A stretch of DNA of 64,000 nt from Tetrapyrgos nigripes (Eukaryota; Basidiomycota; Agaricomycetes; Agaricales; Campanellaceae), in the NCBI GenBank assembly GCA_013368315.1, contig JAACJM010000122.1, positions 124,001-188,000 on the forward strand, read 5' to 3'. A program made the translations under genes and the position numbers. The notes beneath the pieces were generated by a model, which was not told the origin of the DNA, searched no databases, and was given only the letters and a program-made list of their open reading frames with translations. Each line of letters opens with the position of its first letter. Position 1 is the stretch's first letter. This document shows, in pieces, positions 48,891 through 60,130 of this stretch.

Positions 48891-49257
48891 GACGGCGGTA
48901 CACTGCTAAGAGGAACACGCGACTGCAACGCGTCGCGCGGCTACTAGTAATAACTAAGAGTGATATTCTCACGTATCGGCTATTTACTACCAGTAGTAAT
49001 CTAAGCGTCATATAAAAAACCCTGTGCATCTGAACAGGGCCTTAGTCACCGCTACTTTTGTATAAGCCAGGTCGGCTTGCTCAATTTTCAGGATTTTTCT
49101 TATCCCTCTTGTAGAACACATTCATTTAAGGAGACAGATTTTTCATAGCTTCAGTATTCGCGAAGTTCAACTTTTCCAAATGGCAGTACTTCCATATCTG
49201 GCAGTATCTTCCATATATGGAAGGTGTGCTTCTATATACATATATATACAGCTCTAT

Positions 49258-49638
49258 CTATGCGTCAAATTGCCTTGCCACAGTCTCAGGAATACAGTGA
49301 TGAGAGTTATACTTTCTGGAACTGAACTGCCGCACCCGAAATTGAGCATCTTTTACCCCAAGTCCATCCCGATATGCAGAGATCCATTGTTTCATCCAAA
49401 GCTCCCATTTCCAAATGGTCTTAATATCAACAGACTTCATAGCGAGTGGAAGGTTGGCTTTGAGCGTATTGAATGTATAGTCACAGTGATCCCGCAAATA
49501 CTTTTTCGAAGCACCCCAAAAGTACTCAATGAAATTGAGTTTACAGTGGTACTTTGGAAGAAACAGACAGTAGTGACCCGCATTCTCAATAGTCTCTTGT
49601 ACCAGAGACTGTTGAGCTTGAATCACTGTCAATATCAA
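49258..49638 (-). pseudogene. C-terminal fragment of Tc1/mariner-type transposase
   Basis: Reads AGHYCLFLPKYHCKLNFIEY then FWGASKKYLRDHCDYTF and on to VARQFDA: the part around the last catalytic Glu (LNFIEYFWG) and the C-terminus of fungal DDE_3 (IS630/Tc1) transposases. The N-terminal and first two Asp regions are missing. A different upstream segment (about 49640-49740) reads QKQLKEQAAWARAARERKRE in another frame and may be a separate piece. Non-functional remnant. Confidence 0.7.
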
Positions 49639-50142
49639 TTGCCATACGCTGGGCTTCTCGTTTTCGTTCTCTGGCTGCTCGGGCCCACGCTGCTTGTTCC
49701 TTGAGCTGTTTCTGTTGTTTTGTGGGCCTGCGTAGCGTGGAGATAGTGAGACATGTATTTTACGATGTACATCTACAGAGCCCCAAATTGCGTCCCAGCA
49801 AGGAATTTACCAATAAGGAAATCACTGCGAGTGACCCCGAAATTAGAACGAAAATTCGAATTTTTTTGCTGCTGTGCGGCCCAAATGGCAGTTGTACAAA
49901 AGTAGCAGTGACTAAGTGCTTTGCACCATAGCAAGGGGGACCCGGGATTGCGGACCAGTACACTCTGGGGGTCGGTCAGTCGGGTCATTTAGGTCGTTAA
50001 AAGTTTTTGGAAGTGTGAAATTTTTTATGGTTTACAGGCTTGTATCAGTGTAATTATGGGTCCTTTTATAGTTCTTGACTTAGTTCTTGTCATCCAGAGC
50101 TGTCTTGGAAGGTGATTGAGCAATTTGGCGTACATCCAATGA
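49639..50142. other. Transposon-derived spacer
   Basis: About 500 bases without a gene. The segment GTCGGTCAGTCGGGTC with following AAAAGTTTTTGG (49974-50030) is echoed at 50848-50920 beyond the hAT element, so the hAT element sits in older repeat sequence. Confidence 0.45.
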
Positions 50143-50150
50143 GTTGGCCC

Positions 50151-50662
50151 TAGTGAACTGCAGGGATATCCCCCGGGTATTTTTGGGCGTACCGGTACCC
50201 CTACCCGCGAAAACCCTTACCTGTCAGAAGGGTACGGGTTTGTACCCCTGGCGGGTAACCAGTCAGTTCACAAGTATATATATATAATGTAACTATCTAA
50301 ATCCAACTACTCGCTATGGAATATTATTTTTTGAAGGTGGGATACATCAGTTTTGCTTTGTTCAAGCATTCAGCCACAGTGATCAAGGCTTTCCGGCGTG
50401 TGAACAGCAACGTGTCACTTACCCATATTTGGATGTCGTGGTGGCAAAATACTATTATTGAACTATGTACTAAAGAATTACACAGAACGTACTCAAAGTA
50501 GTGAATATATTGAGGTAAACTATGGGTACAAAATTTTGGATGGCGGGTATGGCGGGTCTGCCTTACGGGTAAGGGTCAGCACGGGTTTTGAAATCCATAC
50601 CCGTACCCTTGAGACCCCTACCCGCGACCCCCCATGACCCCCCAAACCCCTGCTTCTCACTA
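50151..50662. mobile_element. 512-bp hAT-type non-autonomous element B
   Basis: Ends TAGTGAACTGCAGGG (left) and the complement of TAGTGAGAAGCAGGGG (right), with the eight-base duplication GTTGGCCC at 50143-50150 and 50663-50670. Sub-terminal zones repeat ACCCGTACCC/GGGTACGGGT words; the centre is AT-rich. Same design and TAGTGA tip as element A at 23613. No gene. Confidence 0.82.
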
Positions 50663-50670
50663 GTTGGCCC

Positions 50671-51005
50671 GACACCTGCCACCCGAGTACCAATGTCTAG
50701 ATACCCGTGTGGCCACCCCAGCACGTTAGGATTAGGGCTTCCCTGCGAGGCGCACAGTGCCGAGCCAAGGGTAAGCCAAAAATGGAAGGTCAGTATCACG
50801 TTGCACCTTCCATATATAGGCATACCTTCCCTATTTAGTAGGTATCAGTCGGTCGGTCGGGTCCCAGAGGCTGTTAAAAAATTTTTCGACATAGTGTACG
50901 AAATCAAAATTTTTGGTCCCCCTTGGTTGCTAGGTTGAGGAATACAAGGAATGACAAAGTGAGATATTGATAGCAATACAAAGATCAAAGCGTTGGTAAA
51001 GTAGC
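50671..51005. other. Spacer between two TIR elements
   Basis: About 330 bases with TTGCACCTTCCATATATAGG and the echo of 49974-50030. No gene. Confidence 0.4.
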
Positions 51006-51535
51006 AGGGCTCCTATCAGATCAGATGATCCAGCGCCATCCGAGCTATTGCTGCTTTGGATGTGGATGCAGATGGCATCTGACCAATCCGAAGATGATCT
51101 GCAGATGCGTTAGAGGCATGGGAAGGCATTGTCGTCACCCTATCTGGTTCAGTCTTGAGCTTTTCCTAGCATATCCTTTACATCAATTAAAGCAATAGTA
51201 GGCAGCCTGGGTTCCATACAATAGGATTTCAACACCAAAGGTAGTCTAGTTGCTCAGTGTGAGAACTTAGAAGCTTTCTGGCTGTACTCAGGGAATTTCT
51301 CAAATACTGTAAGTACTTTATTTCAAAGTAAAGTAATAAACAAAAATACACTAAAAAACTGAAAGGAAAGTTCAGAATAAGGGTCTAGGGCACTGTACTG
51401 TGCAGGTGGCTGCCATCTGTGGATAATCCGTCGGATTGTCGGATGCCATCTGTCAGGTGCAGATTGAGATTTTTTATCTACCAATCCGCTCAGATGGCAT
51501 CCTAATCTGACCCAATCCGATCTGATAGGAGCCCT
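51006..51535. mobile_element. 530-bp TIR element, superfamily uncertain
   Basis: Terminal inverted repeat AGGGCTCCTATCAGATC at 51006-51022 and its complement at 51519-51535. Sub-terminal zones are rich in GATGGCATCTG, CCAATCCGA and GATCTGAT words. The layout resembles the hAT elements, but the flanks (AAAGTAGC / AACGCAAA) do not match, so no target duplication supports the class. No gene. Confidence 0.65.
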
Positions 51536-52179
51536 AACGCAAATATCCTCATCTTGGTGTCGCGAACCTTCAATCCGAAATCCATCTTCATGATAGTCTA
51601 GTTTTCTTTTGTTAGGTGGGGCCGCACCAGGTGTTGTTACATAAGCTAATGGTGCTCCCACAGTTCTGCTTGCTCATTAAGCCACTGAATCGCAGCTTGG
51701 AAAATGCTCTAGAGCTGAGTGATGAAACTGTAAATAAGATATCTTAAGCATACACAGAAAACTGGAGCAAATTTCGCTGCACAAACACTCATTTTTGTTG
51801 ACCGGTTACCGCTTAGAGGAATTGCCGGATTAATGCCAGATAGTGCCGCCTAGAACTTGGAGCATCCAAAGCTCGACTTTTCAGCCACAAACCTCCTCCA
51901 ACATTTGTACAGTACTAGATATAAGTCTTTTATCATTGTAATTTTAGTTTAAAGTACTACTAGTAGTGTAATAATATTCGGATTTGAGGAAAGAGACCAT
52001 GGGAAATATCTAGCTTACCTCATCAAAATCCTGGCGCAGCCCCGCCCTGTGAGAAAAAACCAGACTCAAGGGGGTGCACTCCAGGAAGTTATTGACAGGG
52101 GGTCAGAAAAAATTTTAAGGGCCTAACGCCATGGACCTACCTACCTACACGTGACAAATATGATGTCATATACCTAACT

Positions 52180-52838
52180 GGGGAAAGATGCCACTGCTTC
52201 GCATGGCAAATTATGAGGCCCAAGATAATATGACCAAAAAAAGGTCATCGCTACTAAGGAATAGGCAACATACTGAATCCGTCCCTCCAAACTCAGCTTC
52301 TGGTATACCGTAGTGATCTTCGCATACCTTCCGATCTCTCCCAAATCCATAGATGTGTCACTAAATGGAAATAGAAAGGATGATTGGCATATGAAGGAAT
52401 AAATGAATAGGGAGGAGGGACGATCCATGTCCAGCGAAGCTGGCAAACCCGATTACTATTTTTTCTATCTCATTCTAATTTATCATGCACGCTAATTGTC
52501 CTTTTCCTAACTCTATCACAGGCCATATCTCTAACCAGATAACCAGAGCCCGACCAAACCATGAAATCCATCCAAAACTCCAATTACAATGAAAATTGAT
52601 GAAAAAGGGAAGATGAGGAGAACTACGCCCACTTCGTTTCTGAGAGAGAGCGTTAATGGCATCAGCTGCAGCATGACGTCATGGTCGTCAACGTCAACAG
52701 TCCTTGGACCTGGTCCAGACCAAGTCTAGACTTTTTGATTGTCGGGAAAGGTAGAGACTGGCCTAGGGGTTGGAGACTGAACCCATGGAAAATTTTTCGA
52801 GGTCGACCTAAGTTAACTCAGCCTAAAGGCCTCGTAAT
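52180..52838 (-). repeat. R1-family pieces, inverted
   Basis: AACTGGGGAAAGATGCCACT ... TTATGAGGCCC at 52180-52226 matches the R1 right end, and 52690-52838 matches the R1 left half (CAGTCCTTGGACCTGGTCCA ... GGCCTCGTAAT). The 460 bases between are unlike other R1 copies and may be a longer version or an insertion. The uninterrupted end at 52811-52838 is the empty site for the MITE at 15427. Confidence 0.65.
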
Positions 52839-53463
52839 ATGGTAATCACTACTGCCAGCTCATTGCGTCTTCGACTTCTTCACTCTCTTGCAGTCATTGC
52901 AGACCCAATTATCCCTCCCGAAGTCCTCTCCATGATCCAAGCAAAGAATATGATACTATAAATGATGGTTAGCTTGAGCATAGGTATGTGAACAACAAGC
53001 AATCTCTCGCACCCATATTGTCTCACATCCTTTTCTTGTACATCTAATGACTCTCGTTTTATCATTCATATGAAACACATACTGGAAGTGGTGGTGTATT
53101 ACTGTCTTGGAGAGCCATTGTGTTGGGCTCACTTCAAGCTGAGGATGAAGTTGGAACTCAAAGGTCTCTCAAATTTCCAATACTTGTGCAGAAGTTCCCA
53201 TCTCTTACACATGTAGAGATTTAGTCCTAGACTTCTAGTGAGGGAATCTCTTTGAAACTGTCCTAGAGCGGCTCATATATACCCATTTTCTTGTAAAAAT
53301 TTTATAGTGAAGTACCCAAGATGTTTGGTAGAGCCAACTTCTTTCCTTGCTTGAAATGTGGTCGTGCTGCCAACGTGCTAGCTTATCTCAAGGTAATTGT
53401 GACTCTGGTGCCTCAGTAACATGTTCTATTTTGTACACAATATTGATTTTTAAGGTCACTTTC
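52839..53463. other. CpG-poor spacer
   Basis: About 620 bases, no gene. A short minus-strand frame at 52880-53065 is unremarkable. Probably decayed transposon. Confidence 0.4.
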
Positions 53464-53552
53464 TGAGGGGGTCCAAAAAAAATTTAAGGCTCTTGCAGGT
53501 TGAACCTACCTACCTATCCCATGTCCAGAATTCTCTGGTCTGGACCACCTTG
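53464..53552. mobile_element. Short relative of the 22549 hAT-type MITE
   Basis: About 89 bp from GAGGGGGTCCAAAAAAAATT to TCTGGACCACCTTG, with TTGAACCTACCTACCTA inside. It shares tip and inner block with 22549-22939 but is much shorter and lacks a clear target duplication. A third, one-ended piece (ACTCAAGGGGGTGCACTCC) lies at 52064-52085. Confidence 0.55.
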
Positions 53553-53749
53553 ATGAGACTACATACACATGACTATCCGTGTATTGTCAGTCTGGATCCT
53601 CGAGACTATCTTCATAAGGAATTTCTCTTGGTGACCAGCCTGCTATACCATTCCAGTTCCAACTCCTCAAGCAACAATATAATAGTTGAGAATGGCTGTT
53701 TTGAATGGCCAATGAAAAGACTAGCTCAGGTTTTCATGTGAAGGACCAG

Positions 53750-55610
53750 TAAATGGTGTTAACCAACAGAATACAAAAGCAGGCTGATGCAACAAGAAGG
53801 GATCATCTCCTGGAGAAAAACGATGAACATCATCCTGGCCAACAGGTCAGCAGGAAGACAAGGAAAAATTGCAGGCTTTGTGAGCCCAAGCCAAGGCAAA
53901 TGGTTCAGATGCAGATGATTCAGATAATGAGGAGGATATGTCAGAGATGAATGAGAATTCTGTAGGGAGGGTCAGAAGAGGAATGCAGTGTGTACTTTTC
54001 ACTCACCTTCAAAAATGAACATCTCTTTCCCAGAGCAGAGTATGTCAATGATAACATATATGACAGCTCTCCCTGCCACATGGCTTAATCTGTGTGGTTG
54101 TGCCAGTCATAGCACTACTGGAGTTGCTCTTGACAGTATTGCTCTCATTCTAACAACAGTATTCCACATCATTTCCATTACAGTGCTGCAACGTCTTGGT
54201 TATGAGATCAATATCTAGGTGCCACACACTCCTCGAGATGTTTGTTCTACTTACAACTCTCTGCAAATCAAACCAACCATCATCCACACTGTCTCCTGTC
54301 CCAACTGCTTTGCACTCTATCCCCTCACACCTAACCTCCCTGGTCATTGTCTCTGGAAACTGGGGCAAAGGGCCATTGCTTTGCATGGCAAATTACAAGG
54401 CCCTTTCACGTAGTCTAACTTAGGTTATGCAGAAGGGAGGGAGAATCAGGGCATTAGATAAGCAGACCAATTTGACATGCTAGCATGATGTTGTGGTTAT
54501 TGACATCAACAGTCCTTGGATCTGGTCCAGACCGAGTCTGGACATTCTGGTTGTCGGGAAGGGCAAAGGCCAGCTGTGGCAACGAAAAGGGGTGGGAGTT
54601 TGAGATCGTGGTAAATTTTTCGAGCTCGACATAAGTTAACTCGGCCTTTAAGAGGCCTCATAAAAGGAGTATATGTAAAGAAAGAATGTGGAACACCGTT
54701 GAAAATCAAAAGGAGAACTGGCAGGAGAGAAATCACTATTCCTAGGCGGTGTATAGTACACAATGTTTCAGGTCATGGCTTGAGTTCATTCTGATTGAGG
54801 AGATGATCAACAAGTCCTATAATCCACTGTCCTCTCCTGATGGCAATGTGTGGAATACCTGGCAAAGCAGAGCTTGGCGTACATGGCCTGGGTTTCCTCT
54901 AAGACCAGGCAATCTCACATTCTCTCTGTATGTCAATTGGTTCAACCCGTTTACCAATAAAGTTGCTGGTAAAATTGTATCCTGCAGTGCTATCCTCCTC
55001 TGTTGCATGAGCCTTCCCCCTGAACTCTGTCATCTTCCTGAAAACACCTTCATTGTTGTGATCACCCCCAGCCCTAAAACTCCAGATGTCACCACCATAT
55101 CTCATATCTTGCGTCCTCTCGTCGAGTTGCTCAACACTCACTGGCATGGTGTCATGATGTAGACACATCTTCATCCTACAGGAACCTTTATCTGTGTTAT
55201 GGTGATTCCACTCATTGTTGATCTGGCAGCTATGTGAAAGATAACAGGCTTTCTGTCACATCAAGCTAAGCTTTACTGCTTGTTGTGCTTGGGTCTCCAT
55301 ACAGACATGGAATGCCTGGATCTGAATAAATACCCATTGCAGGATCAAGCAAGGATAAGGGAGCAGGTGAACAAGTGGTTGGTGGAGCTGAGGTTAGGAC
55401 ATAAGGAAACCATTGCAACAAACAACAGTGTTTGCTGGACATCACTCCATGACCTCGAATACTTCAATCCTGTCAAGCACGTTGTACTTGGGTTCATGCA
55501 CAATATGCTTGAAGGCATTCTGCAAGATCATTTGCAGGAGCGATGGGGTATTGGGAAGAAGGATCAAAAGAGGAAGGGTAAAGGCAAGTATCTGAAGCAA
55601 ACTTTAGGTG
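53750..55610 (+). pseudogene. CACTA (Tnp2-type) transposase remnant
   Basis: Broken pieces in order fit the Tnp2-like transposases of basidiomycete CACTA elements: an acidic linker (about 53860-53950); the zinc-binding-like PTIIHTVSCPNCFALYPLTP (about 54258-54345); then, after an inserted R1 repeat, SWLEFILIEEMINKSYNP and VNWFNPFTNKVAGK; LPPELCHLPENTF with DVTTISHILRPLVELLNTHW; and DLNKYPLQDQARIREQV, VCWTSLHDLEYFNPVKHVVL and GFMHNMLEGILQDHLQERWG. Stops and frame changes occur throughout (for example after HWHGVMM). Low in CG. Inactive. It ends abruptly where a copia sequence starts. Confidence 0.75.
54357..54668 (-). repeat. R1 repeat inserted in the CACTA remnant
   Basis: About 310 bases with the R1 blocks in reverse (TGGGGCAAAGGGCCATTGCT at one end, TCGGCCTTTAAGAGGCCTCA at the other). 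It interrupts the Tnp2-type reading between CPNCFALYPLTPNLPGHCLW and the SWLEFILIEE part. This gives R1 outer borders independent of the other copies and shows that R1 moved after the CACTA element settled. Confidence 0.7.
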
Positions 55611-58235
55611 GTTTTTGGATATATGGGGAAAGGCAAGAGTGGTCTCAGTTGTAGGGCATGAATATGCGATGCTAGAGAAAGATCAAGGGACTGGATACAA
55701 ATGGGCAGATTATTTGAAAGATAGGACAGCAGAGGGTTTGGTGGAATTACTGGAGAAAAGGAGGGTACATGCAGAAACTCAGACGAGCAAAAAGCTGAAG
55801 CACACACGAACTGACAATGCTCACAGATTCAGATCACAAATATCTGCTGACTGGTGCAGTAAACATGGTATCATTCATGAATTCACTACAGCATAGGACT
55901 CAGCAGCAAACAGGTTGGCAGAACATACCGTTAGAGTTATTTCTCATACTCGAACTCTTCTAATCAACTCCAGATTACCACCCGAGTGGTGGGCACATGC
56001 TATGGAGACTTCAATCTATGTTGAGAACTTCTTTCTGTCTGTCAGAACTCCAAATATTGTCCCAATCGAGAAGTGGACTGGTCAAAAGCAAAACATCTCT
56101 CACCTTATACTGTTTGGAAGTGCAGAAGAGACAGGAAGGGAACAGTTGGATGCAAGGGGTAGAAAGGTACAGATGATTGGATATGACAGGAGAGGGGCAA
56201 AGGTATGGGAGTTGAAAGAGATAATCAGGGTCAGAAATGTGATTTGGGAGAGAACCGAAGGGCATTGGGTTATTGAACCTGAGGGAGAGAATGAAGTATG
56301 CAATTATGAGTTCCTTGACATAAACTATCCAGCTTCAACAGCCAGCCAACCAGAATTAGAATCCAATCAAGATACTGCTACTCCTAAATCAGAAATGTCC
56401 CCGACTGCCACACCCACTCCTATTCATAAACGCTGTTGTTGCTCACTGGCCCCAACTCCTGCCAAATGATCCACACACACAAAAACCACAACTCAGCAAA
56501 TGCTTGATTCCATGGATTTGGAAGAACAAGAACAATAAGCTCATGAGAAAAGGATGGATTGGGCAATGCTAGTTGATGAAGAAGAGGAGGAAGATGTTTG
56601 GCAAATGCTTGAAGCCCATAATATGACTATTTTCAAACCAGACAATGAATTTGTTCCAAAACATTCAAAGAAGTGAAGGAAAGACAGGATCTTTGGAGTG
56701 AACCAATGGAGAAAGAGATTGGGAAGATGGAAACGAGAAAGGCTTGGATGCCAATGGATAAGCCAGATGGTGTGAAAGAAATTGGAGTGAAGTGGTGTTA
56801 CACATTGAAGAGGGACAGTGATGGAAAAATTATTGAGAGAAGGGCTAGATTGGTCGTGAAAGGGTACATGCAGGAGAAAAGAGTTCACTATTGGGATAGT
56901 TGGGCAATGGTTGCAAGGTACGAGTCTTTCAGGATGATTATTGCAATTGCCACATACCTAGGCCTTACCTTATGGTCAGGCAACTTTGCGTCTGTATACC
57001 TCAACGCCAAACCTCAAGGAAGAAATTATTTGGCTCTCCCTCCTGGATTCGAAAGTTGATACTCCTTGCAAAAGGGAAATCAAACTGTCCTATTGATGAA
57101 CATCAACATCTACAGTACAATAGATGCAGGAAATAACTGGTTCCATCTCCTCGACAAATCGTACAGGACTGTTGGACATTACCCCATCTCTGCAGATCAT
57201 GTGTACGACTCCAACAGACTTCTACAGGAGCCACCATCACAGCCACTTATACCAACAATGTGCTAGAAGCCTCAACAAGTAGGGAGGAAATGGAAAAGAC
57301 AGTTGAAGGAATAAAGGGAATGTTTGAGTTCAAGTTCTTTGGGGAACCAGACTTAGTGTTGGGAATGACAGTGAGGATGAACAAGGAGAAGGGAACAATA
57401 GCTATCAACCAAAGGATACTCATAGAGATGCTGAAGAAGTTCAAGATGTTTGATTGTGCCCCTAAATATACCCCTATTCCTCCTGGACTTGACAGAGTCT
57501 CCGAATTCTACAAAGCTCAGCTTACTCCCATTACTCCTGCCAAACAATTCTTTATGCACGACAAGGATTATCTCAGTCTTCTTGGATCCTTAAACCACAT
57601 TGCACTAGGAGCACGTCTGGATATCGCATACTCTATCGCATTACTGCAATGCTACTCTAATGACCTGAGGCCTATATTGGAAGACTCAACACGTTCTCGT
57701 GTATCTCAAGGCGACTTCTGATTATTCAATCATTTATCACTGACGAAAGGACAGAGAACCAGAGAAGCTGATTCCAAGGGGTTATGCTGACACATCACAT
57801 ACTGACATCAAATATGAAAACAGATTAGCCACAAGAAAATCAACAATGGGATACATATTCTCATTAGCAGGGGGAGCAGTCAGCTGGAGTTCAGCAAAGC
57901 AGCGAGTAGTGGCTTTATCAACAATGGAAGCTGAGTATCTTTTGGGCGTGCACACAGGAAAGCAGGCAATATAGATACACAAATTTCTTTTGGATGTTAA
58001 CTCTGGACAACCTTTTCCTTATTCCATCTTTGTTGACAACATGAGCGCTCTTGCTTTAACAGAGGAAACAACAAAGCATGCCTGAATGAAGCACTTTGAC
58101 ACTAACTGGGCATGGATTTGAGATTGCGTCTGCGAGAAGGAGCTCAAATTCAAAAATGTTGCAGATATCATGACAAAGCCACTGACTTGCCCAAAGGTCA
58201 AACACTTTGTAAAGGTAATTGGGTTGAAGGGGATG
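55611..58235 (+). pseudogene. Ty1/copia retrotransposon remnant (integrase, RT, RNase H)
   Basis: In order: the second half of the integrase (LEKDQGTGYKWADYLKDRTA, TRTDNAHRFRSQISADWCSK, NSRLPPEWWAHAMETSIYVE); the reverse transcriptase (KWCYTLKRDSDGKIIERRAR and LVVKGYMQEKRVHYWDSWAM, NYLALPPGF, the active-site box mutated to YTNN, then GMFEFKFFGEPDLVLGM); and RNase H (RGYADTSHTD, RKSTMGYIFSLAGGAVSWSS, MEAEYL, FVDNMSALALTEETTKHA, IMTKPL). Gag, protease and the first half of the integrase are absent. Stops interrupt it, several explained by C-to-T or G-to-A change (W to TAG in KQA*IHKF; R to TGA after TKHA). Non-autonomous and old. Confidence 0.85.
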
Positions 58236-58252
58236 TAGGACTTCAGGAGGAG

Positions 58253-58455
58253 TGTTGAAGATTAGGGAATTCCTATATCCATGGACACTGCAGATAGCCA
58301 CACAGACTTTAGTTATGTACAGACCAGTAGTTACACATGGACCCTTTTACCGTACTCCTCCTTATTCTCTTACTTCCGCCTTTTGTTTTATATACCCGTC
58401 GTCTAATTTGTTTCTTAAATTATTAAAACCTGTCAAGCTGATACTCATATCAACA
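58253..58455 (+). repeat. 3' LTR of the copia remnant
   Basis: Starts TGTTGAAGATTAGGG just after a purine tract (CTTCAGGAGGAG) and ends ATACTCATATCAACA, giving the TG...CA form with short inverted tips (TGTTGA/TCAACA). A TATA-like TTTTATATACCCG lies inside. No matching 5' LTR was found upstream, consistent with truncation. Confidence 0.7.
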
Positions 58456-60130
58456 TGATACTTCACTACCGATGATCAAGCACGGTATGATATAAATTCA
58501 GAGACTGAACTGCTACTACCTCTATCTATGTTATTCGGATAGAGGTAAGCATGGCTCATTGTCTCTCGATACTTCAAAGGCTGATAATGCTCTACAGATT
58601 CATATTTTATGTTTCTTAAATAGGTAGAGTATTTGCCTGATTGCTATCTACATTATTCGGATAGAGATTTATATTTTATGTTTCTTCAGTAGGCTTACTG
58701 TTCTTTCAGAATTTGAAGCACACCACCAAATGCAGCGGTATGCCACCAGGCTCAATCGAGTATGTCCCGACTGCTGCAAACGTTGGAGTAGCCTGGGGCT
58801 GCTCCAGAGAGGAATGCCTAGAGGAACATGCTGGCATAGGTCTGACTACTAACAACACGAGGAAACCGTATGTATACTACATAGGAACTCCGCTCTAGAC
58901 TCCACCTAACCCTAACCCTAAGCCTGAACCCGGAGGAGGGATGCCAATCCCTACTCCAATTCAACAGCGCACAGGTGCGCCACCCCCGACTCCAGGTACA
59001 GTAATAGGTAAATGTCGCTTTATTCATTGTGATGTTATATAACAAATTATTGTTACAGATAAAGTGAACCAGAAGACCACTCGGAATAAGCTTCCAACTG
59101 ATTCTGATTGGGTTGGAAAAGCATGAGAATTCTTAGTCAAAAATAGGTTGAGTGTCGTCTGAAATAGCAGCACAGGGAGGAAGTTCCTGATATAAATGGT
59201 AAACGGTTGTGCAGGAAAAGGAAATTTAAAAGTGTCCAAATAACCGATTTACGCGCTATTAACTGCTTCATTCATCAGTTTTTTGGGACCCACAAAGAGT
59301 ACACTGATCATATTATTGAGATCGTTGGGGGTCCGAGGTAAAACGTTAGCTGTTGAAACTTGAAACGGTGTTTGATTCAAATGCGCAAGCATTACCGTGG
59401 AGGTGGAGTACACACGGTTGATCTTTATTGAGCGAACCATGGAGACGCAAGACATGCACAGATTGCACATACCATTTAATCAGCCCACTGTTGACCCACT
59501 GATATCCAAATTTCGTAGATCAAACAGCAAGTCGCCCCTATAAGGGTCTGCAAACCCCGGCGCAAATGATACCAAAAAAGCTGAGCTTGCTTCTACCTAA
59601 TGACTGTCCTGTTCAAGTCCTGTTATCTCTTCTACGTCTTTACCCTGTAATTATATTCTTTTGTTGATGTGGTTCTATTCTTCGCTTCTTGTTGCCACTA
59701 TCTAAATTTTTCTTGCCCTGCACCTTACTCTACACTCTGCTGATGTTGTAGTTCTATTCTTGACATTAACTGTACTTGTATTCATCTAGCTCTGTCTCTA
59801 CCAGACTACTTGCAAAGTACAATGACTGTTTTGTACAATCTACTGAAGTGAAATAATCGGAGTTGGGGAAGAGGCTACAAAACCATGGAGAAAGACAGAG
59901 AAGGATGGAATGCAGGTGACCTTGATGTCTCACCAAGTGTCAGGACTCGGGTGTAGATAGACCCAAGAGCGAGCACAAGACCACATCCTCTCAAAACGCA
60001 GATGAACAAGTTATCACTAAATCGCAAAGTATATCACTGCGAAGCAGACGATAAGTACCTGCTGTTTCCTGAAAGTTTGCGGGAAAGGCATATGCATAGA
60101 ACGATTTATTAGAAGAAGTGACATCCCCCA
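58456..60130. other. Non-coding stretch with duplicated pieces
   Basis: About 1.7 kb. TATTCGGATAGAG(A/G)T and ATTTTATGTTTCTT each occur twice near 58530-58690. Bases 58965-59070 (CGCACAGGTGCGCCACCCCC and ATGTTATATAACAAA) resemble 60225-60330. No gene recognised. Confidence 0.4.
58905..58921. repeat. Interstitial telomere-like CCTAAC units
   Basis: CCTAACCCTAACCCTAA, nearly three units of the fungal telomere sequence (TTAGGG complement). Too short to be a telomere; it may mark old repair or chance. Confidence 0.6.

Larger units (their letters stand above)
45605..49041. mobile_element. Complete PIF/Harbinger transposon, 3,437 bp
   Basis: Terminal inverted repeat GGCCCTGTTCGGTTGCAC (left) against GGCCCTGTTCAGATGCAC (right, complement), flanked by the three-base duplication TTA (45602-45604 and 49042-49044). 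It contains the two genes expected of an autonomous element: a SANT/Myb-like protein on plus and a DDE transposase on minus, converging. Both frames are open across all introns, so the element may be young and active. Confidence 0.92.

Noticed and set aside
58905..58921. Telomere or chromosome end
   Set aside because: Fewer than three units, and genes and repeats continue on both sides.
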